64,000 bases of DNA from the NCBI GenBank assembly GCA_037974665.1, contig CM075765.1, positions 19,946,648-20,010,647 on the forward strand, read 5' to 3'. The notes under the pieces are model-generated. The model had not been told where the DNA came from and ran no database searches. It saw only the letters and a list, made by a program, of their open reading frames with translations. Position 1 is the first letter of the stretch, and each line of letters begins with the position of its first letter. Source of the stretch: Ehretia macrophylla (taxonomy: Eukaryota > Streptophyta > Magnoliopsida > Boraginales > Ehretiaceae). The position numbers and the translations under genes are program-made. Positions 22,582 through 34,234 of this stretch are shown piece after piece.

Positions 22582-24661
22582 AAACTCACTCCGACCCAAA
22601 TATCAGGTCGGTTGGGGACCGGATCTGCCCGAAGAAAAAAGAGATGCTAAGAGAGGAAGCCCGGCTGAAGACCTCCAGGAGGTGGAGCTTTCTGATGAAA
22701 CCAAGAGAGCAAGGATCGGGAGTGAACTCTCTGCCAACCTCAAGAAAGGTATAAGCCAATTCCTACTAAAGAATGAACATATATTTGCCTGGTCTGCCTC
22801 TGAAATGACAGGTATTGACCCGGGTGTGATTGAGCATCACCTGAATGCCGACCCAAATCACTATCTAGTAAAGCAAAAGCGCATGCACTTCCATTATGAT
22901 AAGCAACAAATCATAGCAGAAGATGTAGACAAGTTAGTGGACGCCGGCCACATCAAGGAAATACAGTACCCAACCTGGTTATCCAATGTGGTGCTGGTGA
23001 CTAAGTCCTCGGGTGGATGGAGACTGTGTATTGACTTCACCGACCTCAACAAAGCCTGCCCTAAGGACTGCTTCTCTCTACCACGGATCGATCAGATGGT
23101 GGACGCCACCTCCGGATTCGAGCTGCTCTCCTTCATGGATGCCTTCAAAGGCTATAATCAAATCAAGATGGCTCCCGGAGACAAAGAGAAGACCGCCTTC
23201 ACCACCGATAAAGGACTCTACTACTATGAGGTCATGCCTTTTGGCCTCAAGAATGCTGGAGCTACCTACACTCGGATAGTGAACAAGGTCTTCAAAAATC
23301 AGATTGGCCGGAATATGAAAATCTATGTAGATGACATGCTGGTCAAGAGCAGAAGGGCGGAAGACCACGTAGCTGACCTAGCTGAAGCCTTCACTGTAAT
23401 GGAGCACTTCGGGATAAAACTAAACTCGAAAAAGTGCGCATTCGGCGTCAAGGCAGGAAAATTTCTGGGCTTCATAGTCACAGCCCCCGGAATAGAAGCC
23501 AACCCGGAGAAGGTACAGGCGATACTCGACCTGGCGCCGCCGACCTTCGTGAAGGACGTCCAGGTGTTAGCAGGCAAAGTCGCAGCGCTGAGCAGATTTA
23601 TGTCCAGGTCGGCTGACAAGTGTGCTCCTCTGTTTAAAATATTAAGGAATCCTAAGAACTTTGAATGGACTGCGGAGTGCCAGAACGCCTTTCAAGAGCT
23701 GAAAAGGTATCTAACTTCGCCACCCCTGTTATCCCAACCTGAGGTAGGGGAGGAGCTGGTACTATACTTAGCATGCTCGGGAACAACAGTGGCGGCGGCA
23801 CTAGTCCGAGAAAAAGGAAAGGAGCAGAGGCCAGTCTATTATGTTAGCAAAACCTTGCAAGGGGCCGAGGTGAGATACTCCTCCTTGGAAAAACTTGCCC
23901 TCGTGCTCATCACAGTGGCAAGAAAGTTGAAGCCATACTTTGATGCTTATCCAGTTAAGGTCATGACGGATGCCCCGCTCAAGTCTATCATGCACAAGCC
24001 AAAGACGTCGGGCAGGCTGCTGAAATGGGCAGTTGAGCTGAGTCAATTCGACATCACCTACCAGCCCAGGACAGCCATCAAAGCCCAAGCCATCGCGGAC
24101 TTTGTTGTAGAATGCACTGGCCGAACAGAGCATGACCCGGAGGACGTGTAGAAATTCCATGTTGATGGGGCCTCAGGGAAGTTCAGAAGTGGAGCTGGGG
24201 TGGTCATCCTCGACCCAACCCTGCATGAGCACCAATACTCCCTCAAGTTCACCTTTTCGGCATCCAACAATGAAGCAGAATACGAAGTGGTGATTGCAGG
24301 ACTGAAAATTGCAGCTCAGCTCGGGGCACAGACAGTCGACCTAAACACCGACTCTCAATTGGTTTCTAGTCAGATATCGGGAGAATTCGAAGCCAAGGAC
24401 AGTACTATGCTGGCCTACCTCAACAAAGTCAAAGATTTGACCTCAGTGCTCAAAAGGTTCACGATACAGCAGATTCCTAGGGAAGAGAATATGAAGGCTA
24501 ACACCCTGTCCAGGTTGGCCTTGGGCGAGAGCCGACCTGCACTAGTCCATGTGGAAGAAGTATCCGAACCCAATATTCAGTTGGGGGTGCAAGCCGTAGC
24601 CGAACTCAATCTAAGCCCAGATTGGACCAAACCAATCGTGGACTACTTGGAGGGGGTATGA
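22535..24661 (+). pseudogene. Reverse transcriptase and dual RNase H, element 2
   Basis: The best-kept coding region of the window: 538 open codons (22535-24151), then a TAG at the Trp codon before the second RNase H, and the same frame on to 24661. RT motifs are whole: GGWRLCIDF, FMDAFKGYNQI, MPFGLKNAGATY and YVDDML, so all three catalytic Asp residues are present. The first RNase H reads LYLACSGTTVAAAL and lacks the usual Asp. The archaeal-type RNase H has HVDGASGK, NNEAEYE and LNTDSQL, but KANTLSRL replaces the last Asp by Asn. The frame ends just after GGGGG at 24652-24656. Confidence 0.94.
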
Positions 24662-25851
24662 CCCCAGAAGATGAAAAAGCAGCTCGGAAACTCATGAAGC
24701 AGGCCTCAAGGTTTGTCATAATTGCCGGAAAACTCTACAAGAGAGCCTATACTTGGCCTCTCTTGAAATGTGTTGGACCCGAAGAGGGAAACTATGTACT
24801 CCGGGAGATTCATGAAGGAGTATGTGGAAACCACTTGGGAGGCAAAGCTTTGGCTCGGAAGGCATTAAGGCAAGGCTATTTCTGGCCAACCTTAGAGCAA
24901 GATGCCAAAGAGTATGTAAAAAAGTGCGACACCTGCCAGAGGTTCGCCAATGTGCAGAGGAAGCCTGCGGTAGACCTCATAGTAATGATAAGCCCGTGGC
25001 CATTCTATCAGTGGGGTCTAGACATCATCGGCCTATTACCGACCGATGTCGGCCAAAAGAAGCACGCCTTCGTAGCTGTAGACTACTTCACCAAATGGCC
25101 CGAGGCTGAAGGTGTTGCTAGAATAACAGAAAAGGCATCTTGGAATTTCGTATGAAAAAACATCATTTGTTGATTTGGGGTGCCAAAGGTCATCATCACT
25201 GACCACGGCAAACAATTCGACAGTGCATACTTTCGAGGCAAATGTGCTGAGATTGGGATCGACCTCAGATTCTCATCTATTGCTCACCCTCAAAGTAATG
25301 GCCAAGTTGAAAGGACTAACCAAATCATTTTGCAGGGTCTGAAAACCAAGCTGGAGGAAGCGGAGGGCCAATGGGCATCAATTCTTCCCGAGGTGTTGTG
25401 GGCTCAACGGACCAACACCAGCTCAGCAACGGGAGAATCGCCCTTCGAACTGACCTTCGGCACTCAAGCGGTGCTGCCAGTAGAGATCGGGTCTCCGACC
25501 AGTAGAACCCTCCACCATGATCCAGAAACAAACAGAGCACGGATCCGTGAAGAGCTCGACCTCGCTGAAGAGCTTTGAGCTAAAGATCAAATCAGAATGC
25601 TGGCCAGCAAAGCTGCCATGCAAAGAGCCTTTACCAAACAGGTCAAACCTAAGCCTATTAAGGTTGGCGACCTCGTACTCAAAAAGGCAATCTTTCTGCC
25701 GCGCTCCGGTAACAAGCTCTCCCCGACCTGGGAGGGACCCTACGAAGTCGTGAAAGAAGTCCGACTCGGGACCTTCTACCTCCGCGACAAGAATGGAAAA
25801 CTGTTAAAGAACGCATGGCACTCAGAACACCTGAAGCGGTATTTTGTATAA
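24622..25851 (+). pseudogene. Integrase, element 2
   Basis: In frame -1 relative to RT/RNase H. HHCC part: EIHEGVCGNHLGG and KKCDTCQRF. Core: Asp in DIIG, Asp in TDHGKQF and Glu in QVERTNQI. Tail: KVGDLVLKK, PTWEGPYEVV and the end KRYFV at 25851. The frame is continuous but for three TGA codons, two near 25153-25175 at Trp/Arg positions and one at 25576-25578. All are explained by single transitions from sense codons. Confidence 0.94.
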
Positions 25852-25854
25852 GCG

Positions 25855-26030
25855 GCCCCGAGCCGAAATATTTTGTTACTGCCCCGAGCTGAAATATTTT
25901 GTTATGGCCCCGAGCTGAAGTATTTTATAACGGCCCCGAGCTGAAATATTTTGTTACGGCCCCGAGTTGGAATATTTTACAACAGCCCCGAGCCAAAAAA
26001 TCTTCTAAAGGCCCCGGGCCAAGACATTGC
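25855..26030 (+). repeat. About 30-bp tandem repeat after pol, element 2
   Basis: Six to seven units of GGCCCCGAGCTGAAATATTTT plus GTTAC or similar. It occupies the same place as 6177-6325 in element 1, but the units are more uniform. Confidence 0.85.
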
Positions 26031-26679
26031 TTGCACAAAATCAATACAATGCATTTTTATAAACAAGTGCAACGCCCGACCTGGGAACAAGCAACAAAAC
26101 CAGCGCAATTCCTGACACGAGCCAAAATTGCCTCAGCTGCAAAGTTACTACAAACTCGGATTAACGCGGTGGCCACACTTAATCACGAGCAAATGATCAA
26201 GAAAATCGGCTCGGACAAAGTTCCAGCTAGGGTATAATCGATAATAATTTGTTAAGTTTCGCCAGTTCGGATTGGGTTCCAACTCGGTATAATCCGGCTT
26301 CAGGTCGGTATGTTAGTTTGGGGTCCGAACTCGAGCTCAACATTTGTCAACATTAGTTTGACCAGTTTTAAATCGGACTGACGAGTCCAGGTCGGCAACG
26401 ATTATACAGTTGCCCAATTAACTAGCTCGGGTTAGGATGATAATTTATTAGTCGCGCCCACCTCGGTTCATTACCCTTAAGTTTGAATTGTCCATTAAAT
26501 TGGACCGACCCCACTTACTTAAGAAAAATTTGTGAAGAGAAAGATACACGTGTACAAACTCGACCAAAACGCAAACAAAGATAAAATAGATATTTCATTA
26601 AAATTGAAAAAAAAAAAAAATTTACACAAGCCCAACCTGGGCAGAATTACAAAAGCCCGACCCGGGCAACTACAAAAAA
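26031..26679. other. Noncoding spacer of element 2
   Basis: Matches 6326-6962 of element 1. No gene is visible. It has a poly-A run near 26607-26620. Confidence 0.6.
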
Positions 26680-29014
26680 CTACTTAGGAGCAGCGGTGGA
26701 AGTGGTGGCCTCGGCTACGTCGCCGATCTGGTCCATACCCTTCTGGACAAATTCCAGTACCTCCTTGGCCTGGGACGTCAGGTCGGCCAGTAGCTCGGGA
26801 ATCTCCCAGAATTCCTGGGGCGGGGCCTCCAAGATCTCGATATAATCATTCTTGGTGGCAAGGAGGAAGGTCTTCGCTCTCTCGCGAGCTGCAACTTGGC
26901 CTCTGAAGTAGTATTCTAGCTCGGTGTATCGGGCCATCACCCCACCCTCAGTGGCTAGCCAGTCCACAACCTCTTGGCTGGACTTAAAGGCTTCCACTGT
27001 CTTCTCCCTTCGCGGGCCAACCTGATCCAAGAGGTCCTTAAACTTTGTTTCGGCCTCGCGCTTCTCCCGCTTATAGCGCTCAACGTCCTTGGCCGCGGCC
27101 TCTTGACAGGACTTCTCAGCCTCGAGCTCCTTCTTTAGCCGGGCGATCTCCGTCTCATCCCCTTTACGCCTCTGGGTCGCATCTGTCCTGAAGGCCTCCA
27201 GCTCGGCTCGGGAATCTGTGTAGCGCTACTCGAGCTCCACACAGTAGGTCTGGGCCTGGGCAAGTAGGCCAGGCACTGTAAGGATGTGGGACTCAGCCTG
27301 CGCAGAAGATAGCAAAGTAGTCAGTCAAAGTAATCAACAAAAGAAACCATGACGGCACGTCTGGATCTGTCTTACCGTAACTATGGCCGTCCTCAGGTCA
27401 AGGGAAAGTTGCTTCGCCGGGACCGATACCAACTTAGGATCGCGAGCGACCTTTGCAGCCTCCACAAAATCCTTATTGGGAGGGCTCACCTCTGTGGCCT
27501 TGCCCTTCCCGGGGTGCTCGGACCGGGGCCGCTTCCTGTTGTCAGGACGGGATGCCGAGCGCTCGGGGATCGCCACACCCGAGCTCGCTCTCTTTGGTAA
27601 AGGAGATCCCGTCGAGACCTCAGCATCAACCTTCCGCCCTTGGCCCCCGGACCGCTGCCTTCACTCTTGAGGGACGGAGCCTAAGCCGGACCGAGCCGAC
27701 GTCTCGCCACTGGCGTCGGGCCTTCTCCTTCTCTGGAGGTACGCGAGCTTCACCGTATCTGCCATGCCTACAAAAATAAAGGAAATGAAAGGTGAAAAAC
27801 GGCCAATTACCAATCAAGAAGAACAACGACAAACAAGGAGACGGGGAGGTCGGGCATTGATCCTGCAAACTGACCCTTTTCTGAGTCGGAATGAGCGTTC
27901 TCTTCAAGCTCGGGAAGTAAGTGAGGGTACTCCTCGCTCAGGTCGGGTTCTCTCCCGAACAACTTAGATTTCCAGATCCTGTCCCACCTGAGGACACTAT
28001 CAATGTCAATCAACATAACCGGCTCAGGCCTCAGCACCCTGACCTCTGCAAGTTCCTCTTTGGAAAGCTTGGGATCGTCATTCAAAGTATTTTTCAGTGA
28101 AAGGTTCCAATCCATCCTGCACCCCGGGTTCACTGCCGACTCGACCCAATAGTAGTCGTTGTGCCAGCCCTTGTTAGAGGAGTGTCACTTGGTGAATATG
28201 GCGTTGTTGACCTGAGCTGCGAAGTGGAACCAGCCTGGCTGCTTCGGGTTGGGCTTGCAAACAAAAAAATGCCTAAATCGGCGCAGGGTCGGCTCTACTC
28301 TCCTCTCAAGGCAGAACACGTAGAATGCTACCATTATGGCCCAACCGTTTGGTGACATCTGACTCGGGCTAAGCTCAAAGTAATTCAAATGCCGACAATG
28401 AAGCTGGGAAGGGGAAGCCGAACGACATCGAAGGCGAGGTCATAAATAGTAAAATGATCGGGCGGAGGATAGCAGGTAGCTTCATTCCGACCTGGGACCT
28501 TCAGTTTATGGTGTCGGTCCACCGACCAGTCTCTTAGCCGAGCGTTAGCCATCTCAATGGTAGAATGACACTCGCGCTTGCAACAAGCGAATAACTGCTC
28601 TACCCTCTTCCCACGAACTGACGAACCACTGGCTGTAGCTGAACTCTGAGGTCGGACTGCCCTAATCGGGACAGCTTCAGTCGGCTCCGATGTGGAAACT
28701 CCAGCTAGGTATTCATGAGGTATCTCGATCCCCTCCAGCTGGTTTAAGGGCTCGTCATCCTCCCCATCTCCCAAGTCTTCCAGGTCGGCCAAAGGATCCG
28801 CTTCTGCCTCCTCTTGTGCCAGACTGACCCCAATGACTTGGCAGTCATCATCGCTCTCCCCGGGCCCAGATTTCTGAGCCGGCCCTAAAGACGAACTGGT
28901 GCTCTCTCCACCCTGGTCCCTATTTGAGGTAGATTCCGAGCTCGATGGACTCTCATCTCCACCGTAGGACCTTACTTCCATAGCTTGAGAATCTTCTGAC
29001 TCCGACCTCTCCAT
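26680..29014 (-). pseudogene. Antisense extra gene of element 2 (Transposase_28-like)
   Basis: Counterpart of the element 1 antisense gene. Exon 1 (29014-27875) starts MERSESEDSQAMEVRS. It has an acidic Ser/Asp/Glu-rich first third, then FTIYDLAFDV, LPLPSFIVGI, LSPSQMSPNGWAIMV and FFVCKPNPKQPGW. Introns are inferred at 27768-27874 and 27298-27375, with GT..AG ends at the same codons as in element 1. Exon 2 (27767-27376) is basic, with LRTAIVT at its end. Exon 3 (27297-26680) is Lys/Glu-rich and ends TSTAAPK. Damage: a 1-base loss near 28388, TGA at a Trp near 28186, and stops in exons 2 and 3. The function is unknown. Confidence 0.82.
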
Positions 29015-29235
29015 CCTGTCTACAGACTAAATATAAATGTACAGGAATGACTAAAGGGAGTCGGGACGTACCTACTACTCTTGACTGCGGAGTGCGACCG
29101 ACCAAGCTGGCTCCGAGCTGACAAATCCCGAGAAGATTCTTTCCGAGCTAATTGCATCCGACCACTCTGGTGTCCGACCTAAAAATCTTGAGAGATTGAA
29201 AGCGAAGTGTGAAATGAATCTCGGACGCTAAGGCC

Positions 29236-29245
29236 CTATTTATAG
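29236..29245 (-). promoter_or_regulatory. TATA box of the antisense gene, element 2
   Basis: CTATAAATAG on the minus strand, 222 bp upstream of the antisense start, with the same neighbours (GGGCCTTA, ATTCATTTCACACTTCGC) as in element 1. Confidence 0.65.
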
Positions 29246-29426
29246 GCGCCCCTGAAAGTCGCCTCGGGTAGCCCAAACGTCGCGTCTCGTCAGAACCGCT
29301 AGGTGACGTGTCAGCCATCCGTTGGGCATGCGCCGCTGACATGGCCATCCCTACTCTGTCGAGGTCAGACACCTACAGCTCGGGAGGAACTCCCAATTCT
29401 AGATCTCACCCACTCGATCACGACTT

Positions 29427-29437
29427 GGGGAGGGGAA
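29427..29437 (+). other. Polypurine tract of element 2
   Basis: GGGGAGGGGAA, one base before the 3' LTR. Confidence 0.85.
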
Positions 29438-29438
29438 T

Positions 29439-29905
29439 TGACGAGAGGTTCCCGAGCTAAGGTGAGATGTCCATTCCGAGCTGAGGCGGGCTAATCAGCG
29501 CCAAGACCAGCGCGTTCAACTGAATGTCCAACTAGGATAACTGGCCCGACCCCGGAAACCCCAACCTCAGTTCCAGCTGTTTCGATGGGACATAAAGCAC
29601 TGATGGGACATAAAGCTGCGCCGCATTAAATGCTGTCAGACCAGAACTTAGTATAAATAAAGCTCCACTCTCTTCATTTAAGGAGATAACTCGTTATTAA
29701 ATGCTCTCAGCTACCTTGCCAGTTCGGACATACTAATCATTCGCAAGCTCGAGGGGAATATTCGGATCATCACCCTGCTTTTTCCTTCTTTTCCTTGTGC
29801 AGGCCTGGTAGCCGACCCGGAAAGTATAGCTCGGAGGCGGACCTGAAAAGTCCAGCTCGGCGCAAGTAGCGCCCAACTTCAACTGTGAGATTTCCAACCT
29901 CGACA
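29439..29905 (+). repeat. 3' LTR of Tat element 2
   Basis: 467 bp, from TGACGAGAGG to CTCGACA, followed by the second ATTAG. Confidence 0.96.
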
Positions 29906-29910
29906 ATTAG

Positions 29911-30548
29911 TATAAATTCCATCAACATGGTAGAAAAAGGCTTCTAGCATGGACATCGAATTCGTAGGAAACTGGAACGACACATTATTCATGTTACCGT
30001 ATATTAGTCCACCATATGGAGCATAACAAGTTGGTTTCCTATGTTTATGACATGGAACTATGCCCTTTTGTACATTTATCAACATGTGTTCATCCACGGC
30101 TTGTAGGACTGTGACCCAGAAAGGCCCAGTTGTAAACCCTGTCAGATTGGTAAAAAAGTTATTAACTGCTGAAATGCCATAAAAATTTGGTACTATAAAT
30201 AGTATTGATTCTATCGAAGATGGTGACGTTGCCCCTTCATATCCAATAATCCCACTTGTAACATTATCGATATTACGGAATACTATCCTATCATCACTAA
30301 GCTGATATAGTCACGTGCCGCCATGTAGTATGATGTTGGTGGTTGATCAGCTTTAAGAAGCACATCAGTGGTCTGACCAGGAGCAACTACAACCACATCA
30401 GTAACATATGGGTTGGTGTAGCAGGTATCGACTGCGACAACTGTCATCTTGTGATTGGTTATCTTGAAAAAGAGTATATCATTGAGTCCAACATTAATAA
30501 TGCGGATGAGGTATGTCTTCCCTTGTTTTACCTTTAGCTCATACGTAT
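29911..30548 (-). pseudogene. Laccase exon 5, upstream part
   Basis: Begins at a TAG acceptor with [20 protein letters not shown] (Asp split across the junction), then [24 protein letters not shown] and MAARDYI. A frameshift near 30300 moves to the frame with NVTSGIIGYEGA, FTNLTGFTTG, NVSFQFPTNS and FYHVDGIYTN. It is cut there by element 2. Confidence 0.94.
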
Positions 30549-30639
30549 CTAGTAGAATTTTACACATCGAATGTTAGTAAAATAAAATCTTAATTAAGAA
30601 CAATTATCATTCACAAGAGGTCATGTGAATGCTACTTAC

Positions 30640-30768
30640 CCTTTGAAGAACATTGGTAGAAATCACCTGGCTGGCCATTGAAAACAAACGGGTCGGGGAG
30701 GAAAACTGTTTGATTCCAATGTGAAAATATATACTCGACATCAACAATATTGCCACTCCACCACTCTC
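30640..30768 (-). pseudogene. Laccase exon 4
   Basis: 129 bp between a CAG acceptor and a GTAAGT donor. Reads GEWWSGNIVDV, ending FNGQPGDFYQCSSK, which is conserved in laccases. Confidence 0.94.
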
Positions 30769-31344
30769 CTGTAGTCATATATATTCAAGGATTTTGTTGT
30801 CACAATCCACTAGAATAATTATATGCATTTATATATTTTGCCCATTCATAATTCATTTGCTATATCTTTGTGCATGGAAATTTCACGGGGAAAATCAAGT
30901 TGGATTATTTTATATCTCAACTTTCTTCTTAAAGAGAATTTCAGTGTCTAAACCTGTACAACTCTATTGTTTAAGTGCATGTAACTATTGTGAATAATAG
31001 GGTAAAAATGCTAGAATTGTTTGAATGTGCATGTTACATGTATTGATACCCAATACTCCTATTAAATAGAATTCACCTTTTGACTGGTTTTCACTAAATA
31101 ATTTGAGTTATTGGATGTAAACTATAGTAAAAGATCACTGGGCAAAAAATTGTATGATGATAAAGTGAATAGAATTTTTATTTTTTTCATGTGTGATAAT
31201 AAAATAGTTATCAGCTCTTAGATAACTACTCGAATTCTTGAACAACATTGTTTTCCTGATAATAAAGAAACATATCATAATGCTAGTATCCTGTCAAATA
31301 ATTTATGGACAATTGAACAAAAAAGTAAATTCCTAGGTTGATAC

Positions 31345-31589
31345 CTAGCAAGATTGGAAATTCTTTGTATGGTTTCGGGAAAGGGTATGAGCGACCAGCT
31401 CTTGGATAAATAATGAGTGCCCTGTGAACCGTTGCTCGGATCCATGAGACATGAGCATGCCACCAGAGTGTTCCTTCTTGTTTGGTTATATTAAATTTGT
31501 ACGTGTAACTATTTCCAGGGAGTATAGGGCATTGAGTTATATAAACAGCTCCATCGGCCCAGCCATTGAACAACATATGCACCCCGTGC
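31345..31589 (-). pseudogene. Laccase exon 3
   Basis: 245 bp. Reads [20 protein letters not shown], then [11 protein letters not shown] (type 3 copper His), [10 protein letters not shown] and [15 protein letters not shown]. Acceptor CAG, donor GTATCA. No stop. Confidence 0.95.
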
Positions 31590-32903
31590 CTGCGTAATAA
31601 TACAGAGATTATATCACGTAGTCACTAGTTCCTTTTCTTATTTTAGTTGTCTAAAAAGATAGTTGTAATTAGCATACATCAGAAAAAGGGTTAATTAATA
31701 GAATGAAATCTATTATGAATTAGATTGAGTGACAGAATGGTTTCTGTTATTCTTATTTACACTCCAATGGATTCTAAAGGTTCATTGTTTACTCTTTTTG
31801 TCCTTTCAGTTAACAAAGTTGTTGAAAGTGGACAAAATGCTTCTTATTCATAGCATATAATGCTATTTTAGGTTGCAAAAACAGGAGAAATAAAATTGGG
31901 CACAAAGAGACAAAAATTACTGCTCACATATTCCCGCACAAGCACACACAAAAACCCTAAGAATCAGGCATCCAACTACGCTTTCACTAATCAAAGTCTA
32001 ACGTTTTTGCCATACAGCAAAATTTTGCGACAAATTGATTATGAGATTGTGCACTTTGGAACTCACCTTTCAGAAATAGGGTTTGTCTTATCCACATTAT
32101 ACCATATGAGGAGTCTAAAGACTCTAAACCATGAATTCATAGAGTTGCAAAAACATCTTTAATTTCTTTGTTTTAGAATCGATCATGTTCTCTTGGTCTT
32201 CAATTTTTAATTAAGTGTTTGATATGTTAAATTATGGTCTACTTTGAGACAATGAGGGGCTAGTAGGTATTCGTATTTGAGATTCATGTAGGTCTCTTAT
32301 TTCGTGTTTGTAACATTTCTTTTCCCTCTTTCTAATAGCCAGAATAAGGAGTTACTGCCCAAATTTAGTGGAGGACCAAAGGGATTAACTAAATGAAACA
32401 CTCAGATACTATTAACGTCTAAAGTAAAACCAATCAAAAAATAAGGATCATTGTAACAATTAACATTAAAAATAATAAATAAACGAAGCTGTCTTTGAAT
32501 TGCAAATTAACTTGCAACAAGATTTGATTTTATTCAATGTTGTTATAAAGAAAACATGCTTATCATATTACACGGGAAGGCGGGATCATTATATTCTATC
32601 AAAGTTGGACCATTTGTCTAGTCATATATATCTATCCACGTGTGACCTGTTTGTTATTTGTTTCACTAAATCGTGCGCTTTAATGTCAGCAATCTCAATT
32701 GTTAGGGTTACACATAAATGGGGGTGTTGGAATATACATTCATCCCACATAGAAAAATCATAAACTCTAAGATCTCATTATATAATATCTTAAGTTACTT
32801 CACTTAGTACCAATTAGTTTTAGGATAGGGTACCATAATTCTTATTAGTATAAAGTGGAAGTCTGGAATTTTTATAATGTTTTTAATATTTTGTAATGTT
32901 TTT

Positions 32904-33086
32904 AGAGAAATGCTAAATATCACCTTATTTTTATCACTCAAATATCACTTCCTATATGTATGCTTAGTTGGTTTACTAAAAGAGAAAGAAAAATTAACAA
33001 CTTTATTATTTTAGCATGTCAACTAAACATCCATATATAAAGTGATATTTAAGCGATAAAAATAGAATGGTATATAATAATACTCA
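32904..33086. mobile_element. Foldback MITE, about 183 bp, in a laccase intron
   Basis: The two halves are inverted repeats of about 80 bp. The left arm has TGCTAAATATCACC, TTTTTATCACTCAAATATCAC and GCTTAGTTG. The right arm read backwards has the same order with some changes. The target duplication is unclear. A similar but weaker structure lies at 36418-36595. Confidence 0.65.
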
Positions 33087-33325
33087 TATTTTTAATATTC
33101 TTAGAGTTGTGTTTCAAGATTTTCCCATTGTCTCTAACCGTGACTTGAACAACTAAACGAGTAAACTTTGACATGCCAAGACTGACATTATTAAGAAAGT
33201 ACTTCAAAATTGTTGAAACAAAATGTGAAGAAAATGGTCAGCTTTGGTCAGCTTTGATTTAAACTAATAGATATAACATAAGAAATAACTTATCTTTTTT
33301 TTTTTTAAATAATCAAAGGAATTAC

Positions 33326-33453
33326 CAGTGAATACTAATATTGTATGGTAACTTGTTGTGAACATGAATTATAAGAGTATCCCCCTCTCGGACATGTATA
33401 GTTGTTCGACTGTTAGATTTTGTATCTACAAAAGTGACTGTTAGATTTTGTAT
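33326..33453 (-). pseudogene. Laccase exon 2 (partly deleted)
   Basis: 128 bp between TTTTGCAG and a GTAATT donor. Reads IQNLTVTF, then an odd stretch, then TTIHVREGDTLIIHV and NKLPYNISIHW. It stays open but lacks the R-L-C and V-N-G-x-x-P-G-P part. The family exon is about 24 bp longer. The odd part is a direct duplication of GATACAAAATCTAACAGT. The intron phase (HW split before HG) agrees with exon 3. Confidence 0.88.
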
Positions 33454-33894
33454 CTGCAAAAGAGAAAAAGTTTTAAGTCATGTATACAGCATGATTTCAA
33501 AATTCATAGTATTCAAAATGCTTTGTTTTCTAATTCAATTAATCTATAGGGGCAAAGTGGAGTTTTAAAGAATATTATGTAGGACGAAAAGGATATCATA
33601 TAGGAATTTTTATAAGAAGAGATGGTTTGTACGTTTTCAAGATTAGATTGGACGACAAGAAGTAAGTTTCCCATACTCTTATATATGGAGGTTAGGCTCT
33701 ATGTCCCCCTCCATCTTATTCATTTTTTGGTGTTAATAAAATTGCAAAGGAAATACCAGTCCTCCACCCGGAAAAAAAAAAAAAAAAAAGAAGGGATATT
33801 TTATGCTTTAGGTTCCAAGGTGTCTATTCTAAGTTGTCTGATTATGCTTCTGGACAAACTAGTGTTTCTCAAACAAAATAAGTAAATAAACTAA

Positions 33895-34160
33895 GACTAT
33901 CTTCAATGGGGGACTCTAAAATGTAAACCTTTTATTTTTGAACATTTTTGTACTTTTTTAGAGCCTCATACCCTAAAAAGTATCACTATTTATAGAAAAA
34001 GGACGTGGGGTCCACCACTTTTGGATTAAAAGATGCCAAAATAGTGCTCCGAGCTCCAAAATGTTCAACAAATTTTTTTAGGGTATGGGACTCTAAAAAA
34101 ATACAAAAATGTCCAAAAATAGAAAGATTTATATTTTAGAGCCCCCCATTGAGCTTGCCC
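33895..34160. mobile_element. Foldback MITE, 266 bp, TAA target
   Basis: Long inverted arms: the left starts GACTATCTTCAATGGGGG, the right ends CCCCCCATTGAGCTTGCCC. TAA on both sides (33892-33894, 34161-34163). The 3-bp TAA target and G-rich ends point to a PIF/Harbinger (Tourist-like) MITE. Confidence 0.8.
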
Positions 34161-34234
34161 TAAAGAGTTCTCAGACATGCAGTGCATAGCTCCTATTCAG
34201 GGACAGATTGAGCTTACGGTGAGGATGTGCACAT

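Larger units (their letters stand above)
20046..29905 (+). mobile_element. Ty3/gypsy LTR retrotransposon, Tat type (element 2)
   Basis: 9860 bp, TG..CA ends, with ATTAG at 20041-20045 and 29906-29910. It sits inside laccase exon 5, in the opposite orientation to the gene. Its layout matches element 1, but its LTRs are 467 bp and clearly diverged from those of element 1, so it is a related subfamily. The LTRs differ at about 32 of 467 positions. Coding regions are better preserved than in element 1 (a 538-codon RT/RNase H frame), but stops and frameshifts remain. Confidence 0.96.
18977..33453 (-). pseudogene. Laccase (multicopper oxidase) pseudogene
   Basis: Laccases are secreted copper enzymes that oxidise phenols, for example lignin precursors. 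Five exons are recognisable on the minus strand, numbered 2-6 by the usual six-exon plant laccase layout. Exon 3 (245 bp) and exon 4 (129 bp) have sizes I recall as usual for the family. Copper motifs HWHG, WWHAH and HPIHLHG are present. Defects: no signal-peptide exon found; about eight codons lost in exon 2; a frameshift near 30300; Tat element 2 inserted in exon 5; the His-Cys-His motif lost in exon 6; no stop after the usual C-terminal Cys. A CACTA-like fragment lies in the last intron and MITEs lie in or near the first introns. No function is possible. Confidence 0.95.

Noticed and set aside
25855..26030. CRISPR-like direct repeat
   Set aside because: Units follow each other without unique spacers, the genome is a plant, and the array is part of a retrotransposon.
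31896..32763. Two 87-88-codon plus-strand frames
   Set aside because: They lie in a laccase intron, in AT-rich DNA, with no recognisable motif.
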